This document shows positions 1 to 5,021 of a stretch of DNA of 9,180 nucleotides, piece by piece (within the stretch, counting starts at the first letter, position 1; every line of letters begins with the position of its first letter). The stretch comes from Synergistaceae bacterium (GTDB lineage Bacteria > Synergistota > Synergistia > Synergistales > Aminobacteriaceae): assembly GCA_017394925.1 (NCBI GenBank), contig JAFPWQ010000140.1, positions 1 through 9,180 of the forward strand, in the 5' to 3' direction. The position numbers and the translations under genes were made by a program. Below the pieces are notes generated by a model. The model was not told the DNA's origin, did no database searches, and saw only the letters and a program-made list of their open reading frames with translations.

Positions 1-537
1 CATCTGCCTGTATGCTTTATCGTTCATGCCTAAGTACCATGCTACATGTTTGGCTGTGCGTCTTACGAGTTTATCTGACGCGTTCACAGAGGGAAGCCAT
101 TTCGCTAACAGTGAAGGTGTTTCGGAATTAATATCCGTTTCTAGCTGTGATTTGACGAGTGCAAGCATTAACTCTTCGCATTTGGTATCCATGAGTGAAA
201 GCAAATCATCATAACGTCCGTACTCAGGAATGCGTGAGAGATTCTTTATGACAGAAGGCGAATAATTATCTGCAAGCCATTTCATTATCACCCTGAATAC
301 TTTTCGTTCACCGAGCCCCTGCCTTATGTCGCGCGCATAAAATAATATCTTCATGGCCATGTCGGGGTCTTCAGTGAATGCACGAATGAATCGTTTCGTG
401 ATTTCATTTTCGTCTGAATTTCTCAATGCTCCGATTGCGGCGAACAGGTCAAGGCATGATGAGAAAGTTGATTTGAGAGTTGCTGCTGAATTTTCGGTGA
501 AGGTTCTGTTAGCTTCGTTCCTGAGATATTCAAGCAT
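1..537 (-). CDS. DUF2828 family protein (TROVE/vWA-like), N-terminal part, truncated by window edge
   Basis: The reading frame is open for 179 codons from ATG at 537 to the left edge, so the stop lies outside the window. The start is supported by GGGAGG at 548-553, 10 nt upstream. The protein begins MLEYLRNEANRTFTEN and carries blocks I associate with DUF2828: CLDLFAAIGALRN (about residues 28-40), ARDIRQGLGERKVFR (about 68-82), IPEYGRYDDLL (about 103-113) and SLLAKWLP (about 141-148). From recall, DUF2828 proteins are a little under 500 residues and consist of a helical TROVE/Ro60-like part followed by a von Willebrand A-like domain; if so, that second domain is off the window. Function is unknown; RNA binding by analogy with Ro60 is inference only. 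The family call rests on remembered motifs, not a search. Confidence 0.82.
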   Translation of the reverse strand, partial: MLEYLRNEANRTFTENSAATLKSTFSSCLDLFAAIGALRNSDENEITKRFIRAFTEDPDMAMKILFYARDIRQGLGERKVFRVIMKWLADNYSPSVIKNLSRIPEYGRYDDLLSLMDTKCEELMLALVKSQLETDINSETPSLLAKWLPSVNASDKLVRRTAKHVAWYLGMNDKAYRQM

Positions 538-663
538 GAAATTTATTCCTCCCTGAATGATTTAGTGAAAAGACAAGGCGCAAATTTTTTTTGTTACTGA
601 CGGTTTAACATAGCCGCCTGACAACGTGGTAACGCTGCCACAATAAACAAATAATCGATAGTT

Positions 664-683
664 AAATGCTGTATGCGCCTTTA
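664..683. repeat. Direct repeat copy 1 (20 bp)
   Basis: The unit AAATGCTGTATGCGCCTTTA matches the second copy at 742-761 in 18 of 20 bases. The copies are 78 bp apart, a multiple of three. They flank the hairpin-rich segment of the intergenic region. Confidence 0.7.
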
Positions 684-741
684 ATATCCAAAGCACATTT
701 TTTCACCGACTCCCGAAGAGCCGTTCCTTTGGGATAAAAAG

Positions 742-761
742 AAATGCTGTATGTGCTTTTA
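742..761. repeat. Direct repeat copy 2 (20 bp)
   Basis: The unit AAATGCTGTATGTGCTTTTA differs from copy 1 only by C/T changes at positions 13 and 16. It begins 10 bp beyond the stop codon of the acetyltransferase gene. Its inner part ATGTGCTTT is also the inverse complement of AAAGCACAT at 690-698. Confidence 0.7.
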
Positions 762-770
762 TAGTGTGAA

Positions 771-1412
771 TTATAACATGTTGAGATAATTTTTGATTTC
801 ATTCTTTACGCGTTCTGTATCACTGCATGTTAATATCGGGATAAGATTTATAACTTCGTTTGTGCTTTTGTCCCACCATTTTAATTTTTCGAGCAGTGAA
901 ATCATTTCATCGTCAAAGCGTTTACGAATCACTTTTGCAGGATTACCCACAACAACTGAATACGATTCGATATTGCTTCCTACGGTGCTGTTCATTCCGA
1001 TTATTGCTCCGTCGCCAATATGAACGCCCGGAAGTATAGCTGCATTCTCGCCAATCCAAACGTCATTGCCGATGACAGTATCACCTTTAAGCGGAAGTTC
1101 AGATAATGCCGGTGCATGTGAAGATTCATTCCAGCCCTCGAAAATGTAAAACGGAAATGTCGATGCGCAGTTCATTCTGTGATTTGCTCCGTTCATGATA
1201 AATTTAACGCCCGCTCCGATCTGGCAGAACTTCCCGATGATTAACTTGTCGCCGATGAAATCATAGTGATGCGTAACGTGAGACTCGAAATCAGAATCGC
1301 TTATATATGTGAAATCCCCGATAATAATATTCGGATTGCTGACTGAGTTCTTAGCGTAAATTAAATTCTTAAAGCCCTTGAGAGGATGAAGTGTATCCTG
1401 GTCTGGTAACAT
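771..1412 (-). CDS. Vat/CatB-like xenobiotic O-acetyltransferase (left-handed beta-helix)
   Basis: A 213-residue cytoplasmic enzyme of the hexapeptide-repeat xenobiotic acetyltransferase family, which transfers acetyl from acetyl-CoA to hydroxyls of drugs such as streptogramin A or chloramphenicol. Visible features: hexapeptide turns around IIIGDFTYIS (about 29-38) and LIIGKFCQIGAGVKFIM (about 57-73); the catalytic-His block NGANHRM (His78); a projecting loop after it (CASTFPFYIFEGW, 82-94); more coils in DTVIGNDVWIGENAAILPGV (111-130); GNPAKVIRKRF (156-166); and the family's KWWD near residue 178. Length and motif order match Vat proteins (usually about 210 residues). The substrate cannot be read from sequence. 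AGGAGG lies at 1425-1430, 12 nt before the ATG. The gene diverges from hslV; its promoter has a perfect -10 overlapped by a CodY-like box. No T-tailed terminator is seen after its stop. Confidence 0.85.
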   Translation of the reverse strand: MLPDQDTLHPLKGFKNLIYAKNSVSNPNIIIGDFTYISDSDFESHVTHHYDFIGDKLIIGKFCQIGAGVKFIMNGANHRMNCASTFPFYIFEGWNESSHAPALSELPLKGDTVIGNDVWIGENAAILPGVHIGDGAIIGMNSTVGSNIESYSVVVGNPAKVIRKRFDDEMISLLEKLKWWDKSTNEVINLIPILTCSDTERVKNEIKNYLNML

Positions 1413-1439
1413 GATAACAATACGCCTCCTTGTTGAAGA

Positions 1440-1445
1440 ATTATA
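1440..1445 (-). promoter_or_regulatory. -10 element of acetyltransferase promoter
   Basis: The minus strand reads TATAAT exactly here, 28 nt before the acetyltransferase start codon and upstream of its AGGAGG. The -35 is weak: TCGATT lies 18 bp further upstream. A nearby TG is one base out of place for an extended -10. The leader would be about 20 nt. Confidence 0.5.
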
Positions 1446-1456
1446 CTCAGAAAATT
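1442..1456. promoter_or_regulatory. Candidate CodY box overlapping the acetyltransferase -10
   Basis: TATACTCAGAAAATT matches the published CodY consensus AATTTTCWGAAAATT in 12 of 15 positions, with the central CWG and right half-site perfect. It covers most of the acetyltransferase -10, where a bound repressor would block transcription, and lies about 40 bp upstream of the hslV -10. The DNA-contacting domain of the CodY encoded in this window is close to the Bacillus one, so use of the Bacillus consensus is reasonable. Matches of this quality also arise by chance in AT-rich DNA. Confidence 0.35.
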
Positions 1457-1473
1457 TTAATTTAATCGAATTA

Positions 1474-1501
1474 TTTCAAAAATATATGCAAATGAGATAA
1501 T
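1474..1501 (+). promoter_or_regulatory. Putative hslV operon promoter (extended -10)
   Basis: GATAAT (1496-1501) is preceded by TG and one base (1493-1495), the extended -10 arrangement, which tolerates a poor -35. The best -35 is TTTCAA (1474-1479) with a 16-bp spacer. Transcription would start near 1508, giving a leader of about 60 nt that contains an A7T5 tract and the ribosome-binding site AAAGGAAGGA at 1548-1557. Confidence 0.4.
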
Positions 1502-1567
1502 ATTGCGCCGGACAGAAAAAAATTTTTCACAATATCCCCAATAAACGAAAGGAAGGATAAATTTTTC

Positions 1568-2098
1568 ATGTTTGAAGGGACAACAATAGTATGTGTGAGA
1601 AACGGATCACGTGTAGCAATGGCAGGAGACGGTCAGGTAACATTAGGTTCTCAGGTCATCAAGTCAGGCGCAAGGAAAGTACGAACACTCTTAGGCGGAA
1701 AAATATTAACGGGCTTTGCAGGAAGTACAGCCGATGCAATGACGCTGCTTGAGAAATTTGAAGACTGTCTTGAACAGGAGAAGGGCGATTTAATGAAAGG
1801 TGCAGTAAAACTCGTTCGCGAATGGAGACTCGATAAGGCACTCAGAAGACTTGAGGCCATGATGTTAGCCGCCAATCACGAGATGACATTACTGCTCAGC
1901 GGTGCGGGTGATGTTCTTGAGCCTGAAGGTGATGTTGCCGCAATCGGTTCAGGAGGAGGTTTTGCACTTGCGGCCGGAAGAGCACTGAGAGAATCAACAG
2001 ACAAGAGTCCCGAAGAAATTGCGAGACGCTCAATTGAATTAGCATCTGAAATATGCATTTACACGAACAAAAATATAATCGTTGAGGTACTGAATTAA
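1568..2098 (+). CDS. hslV: ATP-dependent protease peptidase subunit HslV (ClpQ)
   Basis: HslV is the double-ring threonine peptidase of the cytoplasmic HslVU protease; it degrades proteins unfolded and fed in by HslU. The 176-residue product begins MFEGTTIV. The Thr-Thr pair implies removal of a four-residue propeptide and Thr5 as the nucleophile; with that residue as 1, the other catalytic residues fall where expected, Asp21 (17) in AGDGQVTLG and Lys37 (33) in ARKVRTL. Further family blocks are GFAGSTADAMTL, RRLEAMML, AIGSGGGFALAAGRAL and the C-terminal EICIYTNKNIIVEVLN. Length is normal for the family. AAGGAAGGA ends 10 nt before the ATG. It leads the hslV-hslU-codY operon and stops 2 nt before hslU. 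In Bacillus a xerC-type recombinase gene precedes this cluster; here it is replaced by a divergent acetyltransferase gene. Confidence 0.96.
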   Translation: MFEGTTIVCVRNGSRVAMAGDGQVTLGSQVIKSGARKVRTLLGGKILTGFAGSTADAMTLLEKFEDCLEQEKGDLMKGAVKLVREWRLDKALRRLEAMMLAANHEMTLLLSGAGDVLEPEGDVAAIGSGGGFALAAGRALRESTDKSPEEIARRSIELASEICIYTNKNIIVEVLN

Positions 2099-2100
2099 TC

Positions 2101-3531
2101 ATGAACACAGAACACAGAGTAAAATCGGATTTAACGCCGTCAAAAATCATCGAACACCTGAACCGCTATATCGTTGGTCAGGACAAAGCAAAAAGATCCG
2201 TAGCGATTGCATTACGTAATCGTCTTCGCAGGCGCGCACTTCCGCCAGAGATTGCACATGAGATTATGCCGAAGAATATTCTCATGGTCGGTCCTACTGG
2301 AGTCGGAAAAACTGAAATTGCACGAAGACTCGCTACACTGTCAAATGCGCCGTTCGTCAAGGTCGAAGCAACGAAGTTCACCGAAGTGGGTTATGTTGGC
2401 CGTGATGTTGAGACGATCATACGAGACTTAACAGAGTTTGCGGTCTCAATGGTGCGCAAGAGAATGCTCGCTGATGTCCAGAAGCCCGCGCTTGAACGTG
2501 CAGAACAGAGATTGCTTGATGCCATGCTCCCAAGACCCGAACGGAAATTCTCAATGCCCGATTTCATGAAGGCATTCGCGAATCACGATGACGATAACAA
2601 GAATGATGATGAGCCAGAAGAGGAAGAAGAAGAGCCAAAAATCGAAGAGAACAACAAGACGCGTCAGAAATTGCTTGAGATGTTACGCAAGGGAAAACTT
2701 GACGGAAGAGACATTGAGATTGAGATTAACGACAGCGCAAATTCACTTCCGATGTTCGGCACTCCGGGAATGGACGTTATCGGCATAAACATAACTGAAA
2801 TGCTTGGCGGAATCATGCCCAAGAAGACAAAGAAGCGTCATATGAAAGTCAAAGAGGCATTGAGAATCTTACAGCAGGAAGAAGCCGAAAAATTAATCGA
2901 CACTGATGCGATGGGCAAAGAAGCGTTAGAGATGGCACAGGAAGACGGCATTGTCTTTCTTGATGAGATAGATAAGGTTGTTGTGAAGGGAGGAAGTTCA
3001 CACGGCCCTGACGTAAGCCGCGAAGGTGTACAGAGGGATTTATTGCCCATCGTTGAAGGCTCTGTAGTGCAGACACGTTACGGCCCCGTTAAGACGGATC
3101 ATATTCTGTTCATTGCGGCGGGAGCATTCAGCGGTGTAAAGCCTTCGGATTTGATTCCTGAGCTGCAGGGACGATTCCCGATTCGTGTTGAGCTTGAGCC
3201 TTTGACGATTGAGAATCTCCAGCAGATTCTCACTGAACCCGAAAACAGTTTAATCCGTCAGTACGAGGCGTTAATTTCGACAGAAGGCACAGAATTAACA
3301 TTCACGAAGGAAGCTACGGAAGAAATTGCGCGTCTTGCACACAAAATGAATTCCGAAATGGAAGACATCGGCGCAAGAAGACTTCATACCATGATGGAGC
3401 AGTTACTCGAAGAGATCAGCTTTAACGTCAGCGATATGGACACTGAAAAAATCGAAATAACTCCCGAAATGGTACGTGAAAGATTAAGCGGTCTTGTTGA
3501 GAACAGAGACATCCGGCGTTATCTGCTCTAA
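2101..3531 (+). CDS. hslU: ATP-dependent protease ATPase subunit HslU (ClpY)
   Basis: HslU is the hexameric AAA+ unfoldase that recognises substrates, unfolds them with ATP and threads them into HslV. The 476-residue product shows, in order: N-terminal LTPSKIIEHLNRYIVGQDKA; Walker A GPTGVGKTE (64-72); the pore loop GYVG (97-100); an I-domain (about 110-245) with an acidic stretch at 163-185 rich in Asp and Glu; Walker B IVFLDEIDK (284-292); the region GPDVSREGVQRDLLPIVEG; sensor-2 GARRLHT (424-430); and a hydrophobic C-terminus ending RYLL, the tail that docks into HslV. It is about 30 residues longer than E. coli HslU, with the acidic stretch in the I-domain the likely place for much of the extra length. 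The start lies 2 nt after the hslV stop, with GAGG at 2084-2087, so translation is probably coupled. codY follows after 26 nt. Confidence 0.96.
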   Translation: MNTEHRVKSDLTPSKIIEHLNRYIVGQDKAKRSVAIALRNRLRRRALPPEIAHEIMPKNILMVGPTGVGKTEIARRLATLSNAPFVKVEATKFTEVGYVGRDVETIIRDLTEFAVSMVRKRMLADVQKPALERAEQRLLDAMLPRPERKFSMPDFMKAFANHDDDNKNDDEPEEEEEEPKIEENNKTRQKLLEMLRKGKLDGRDIEIEINDSANSLPMFGTPGMDVIGINITEMLGGIMPKKTKKRHMKVKEALRILQQEEAEKLIDTDAMGKEALEMAQEDGIVFLDEIDKVVVKGGSSHGPDVSREGVQRDLLPIVEGSVVQTRYGPVKTDHILFIAAGAFSGVKPSDLIPELQGRFPIRVELEPLTIENLQQILTEPENSLIRQYEALISTEGTELTFTKEATEEIARLAHKMNSEMEDIGARRLHTMMEQLLEEISFNVSDMDTEKIEITPEMVRERLSGLVENRDIRRYLL

Positions 3532-3557
3532 GACTCTAAGACAGGAGGCACTGAGTG

Positions 3558-4397
3558 ATGAGTGAAATATTGCAGGACAATCAGAAATCGGATACAGGGA
3601 AAAGATTACGAAAACTCTTAGAGAAGACGCGCAAAGTCGGAAGGGCTGTGCAGGCAAAACATGAAGGTGAACCATTAGATTATTTTCATCTGTCTGAACT
3701 GCTTTCGGAATTTTCAACTGCAAACGTGTATATTGTCGACAAGTCCGGGAATCTTCTGGGTTATTACTGGCTGCCCGAATATAAATCAAAAGCATTATCC
3801 GAAAGTTTTCAGGACGGAGTCATGCCCGAAGAATTTGTTACGCGCATGAACAGATGCAGAGATTCAGAAATTCATGACGAAGATGCGTTCTTATTCGATG
3901 ATGCGTATTCAGGAGAGAAGCCCGAAAAGCATTTAATGTACGTCCCGATTATAGGCGCAAGTGCAGAAAGACTCGGCACAATTATGCTCGTAAGATTTCA
4001 TGAGCCGTTTCTTGTCGATGATGTATTGCTTGCTGAATATCTCGGAATGCTTGCAGGAATCGAAATTCTGAATGAACGCGCTAAACTCCTCGAAGAGACA
4101 GCAAGAAGCAGATTGAGCGTTCAAATGGCCATGCGTGCATTGTCATATTCAGAGCTTGAGAGCATGAAGCATATCATCGCCGAGCTTAAAGGCCCTGAAG
4201 GTGTAGCAATTGCCTCAAGAGTTGCTGACAGAGTCGGCGTAACACGAAGCGTAATCGTGAATGCACTGCGTAAACTTGAGAGTGCCGGCCTAATCGAGAG
4301 CAGGAGTCTGGGCATGAAGGGAACGTATATCAAGATACTCAGCCCGTTATTGCTTGAATATCTCGACGGTAAAACAGGAGACAAAATTGATTCCTGA
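3558..4397 (+). CDS. codY: Global transcriptional repressor CodY
   Basis: CodY is a dimeric DNA-binding protein that senses branched-chain amino acids and GTP and represses nutrient-scavenging genes. The product is 279 residues. Residues about 25-175 form the GAF-type ligand domain (ANVYIVDKSGNLLGYYW; YVPIIGASAERLGTIMLVRF). A linker helix leads to the winged helix-turn-helix (about 200-260), where ADRVGVTRSVIVNALRKL and ESRSLGMKGTYIK are almost identical to Bacillus. I chose ATG 3558 because AGGAGG (3543-3548) is 9 nt away; GTG 3555 in the same frame is an alternative giving one more residue. The N-terminus is about 18 residues longer than in B. subtilis. Gapless alignment from the GY pair (G50 in B. 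subtilis) puts Ala79 where Arg61, a reported ligand contact, would be. Last gene of the hslVU operon; it converges on the RM locus. Confidence 0.94.
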   Translation: MSEILQDNQKSDTGKRLRKLLEKTRKVGRAVQAKHEGEPLDYFHLSELLSEFSTANVYIVDKSGNLLGYYWLPEYKSKALSESFQDGVMPEEFVTRMNRCRDSEIHDEDAFLFDDAYSGEKPEKHLMYVPIIGASAERLGTIMLVRFHEPFLVDDVLLAEYLGMLAGIEILNERAKLLEETARSRLSVQMAMRALSYSELESMKHIIAELKGPEGVAIASRVADRVGVTRSVIVNALRKLESAGLIESRSLGMKGTYIKILSPLLLEYLDGKTGDKIDS

Positions 4398-4403
4398 ATG
4401 ACT

Positions 4404-4443
4404 GAAAAAAGAGAAAAACGACCGGGTATAAGTTTATGCCCGG
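4404..4443 (-). terminator. Intrinsic terminator of the RM operon (minus strand)
   Basis: The stem at 4422-4443 pairs CCGGGTATA with TATGCCCGG (one G-T wobble) around an AGTT loop. Read on the minus strand it is followed by TCGTTTTTCTCTTTTTTC, a T-rich tail, so it ends transcripts from the RM genes. On the plus strand the T-tract is absent, so it is not a standard terminator for codY, which stops only 25 bp upstream of the stem. Confidence 0.75.
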
Positions 4444-4469
4444 CCATGTATCTATATCACTCAGTAATT

Positions 4470-5021
4470 TTACCCCCCCCCGGTAGCATGTTTTACTGAT
4501 ATGTATTCGTGAATTAATTTTTGCTCTGTACACTTCATGAATCTCTCCATGAATGCATAATCAGGTTCGCCGTTTTGATTTACCGGGAGCATAATTTTCT
4601 GACGCATTAATCTTGCTGTGCCGAGTTTATAGCCGTAATTATATTTCTCATGCTGTGATGTGATTGATACCGCAATGAATATAGACGCGTATTTGTTCTT
4701 GTATTTTAGTCTTAGCTTCCGGCAGTCAGAAGAGTACAGAGCCTCATACGGATGATAGAACGCATAGCCCACAGAGCCGTTGCTGTTCACGGATATGCAT
4801 TCGGATTCTAATGTGTCGTTCACATTGCCGATGAAGTGAGTTACTCCGTTATTCATGGCTGATGATGTAACGTACGGAATGTTACCGGCTATTCTCTCGT
4901 CTTCGGGTATAATGCGGCCCGAAATTATTTCTGCAATGTCCGTTATCATGAACGAATCCCATTTTATTCCCATGAATGACAAATCATTACCCGTCTTCTG
5001 ATTCATGTTCACGGGGTGCAT
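4470..5021 (-). CDS. Stand-alone target-recognition domain (Type I S-subunit-like) of RM system
   Basis: A 183-residue protein made almost only of one DNA target-recognition domain like those in Type I HsdS and BcgI-like B subunits. It runs in parallel with the C-terminal 165 residues of the upstream RM protein: KWDSF..DIAEIISGR, GNIPYV with NNGVTHFIGN, NSNGSVGYAFYH, then KIMLPVNQNGEPDYAFME; the RM protein has GNIPYVSS, NNGIDSFIGN, ANSGSVGKSFFH and KIMLPVDDSGRPDYAFME. The middle differs, as expected for a domain reading another half-site. It overlaps the RM gene by 35 bp in another frame. An in-frame TAA lies 12 nt before ATG 5021, and no Shine-Dalgarno is seen, so translational coupling is likely; Met17 (before GIKWDSF) is an alternative start. 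The last codons are three GGG from a G9 tract. Confidence 0.82.
   Translation of the reverse strand: MHPVNMNQKTGNDLSFMGIKWDSFMITDIAEIISGRIIPEDERIAGNIPYVTSSAMNNGVTHFIGNVNDTLESECISVNSNGSVGYAFYHPYEALYSSDCRKLRLKYKNKYASIFIAVSITSQHEKYNYGYKLGTARLMRQKIMLPVNQNGEPDYAFMERFMKCTEQKLIHEYISVKHATGGG
4473..4481 (-). repeat. G9 homopolymer at the end of the specificity ORF
   Basis: Nine consecutive C on the plus strand (G9 in the sense of the RM operon) directly precede the TAA stop, encoding the final Gly-Gly-Gly. Tracts of this length are prone to slipped-strand changes. A G8 tract would end the protein in GGGKITE; a G10 tract would extend it by more than 40 residues into the codY 3' end. Confidence 0.85.
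4546..4565. repeat. Direct repeat shared by the two target-recognition domains, copy 1
   Basis: TCCATGAATGCATAATCAGG matches 5063-5082 in 19 of 20 bases. On the minus strand it encodes PDYAFME in both domains, so it reflects paralogy of the two domains and could support recombination between them. Confidence 0.7.

Larger units (their letters stand above)
538..770. other. Intergenic region with repeats and hairpins; no confident gene
   Basis: This 233-bp stretch lies between two minus-strand genes. It holds two near-identical 20-mers (664-683 and 742-761), an inverted pair AAAGCACAT (690-698) and ATGTGCTTT (751-759), a hairpin GTGGTA/TGCCAC at 626-641, and a T8 run at 585-592. Around 710-733 two mutually exclusive stems can form: on the plus strand TCCCGAAG with CTTTGGGA (711-734, one G-T wobble), and on the minus strand GGCTCT with GGAGTC around a TCG loop. 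Neither stem is followed by a T-tract on its own strand, so neither is a convincing terminator. I found no good -35/-10 pair for the DUF2828 gene. Minus-strand frames without stops run through parts of the region (see findings). Confidence 0.5.

Noticed and set aside
26..556. Two plus-strand ORFs (26-214 and 353-556) at the left end
   Set aside because: They lie antisense to the DUF2828 reading frame, which has a strong ribosome-binding site and conserved motifs.
705..735. Intrinsic terminator after the acetyltransferase gene
   Set aside because: The stems are plausible but on neither strand is a T-tract found directly after them.
3555..3557. GTG as codY start
   Set aside because: Only 6 nt from AGGAGG, whereas ATG 3558 is 9 nt away and is the stronger start codon; the two differ by one residue, so this is a preference, not proof.
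4339..4533. Minus-strand 64-codon ORF overlapping the codY end and the G9 tract
   Set aside because: It is the frame reached from the specificity ORF by slippage at the G9 tract and runs through the terminator and codY antisense; no ribosome-binding site and no family resemblance on its own.
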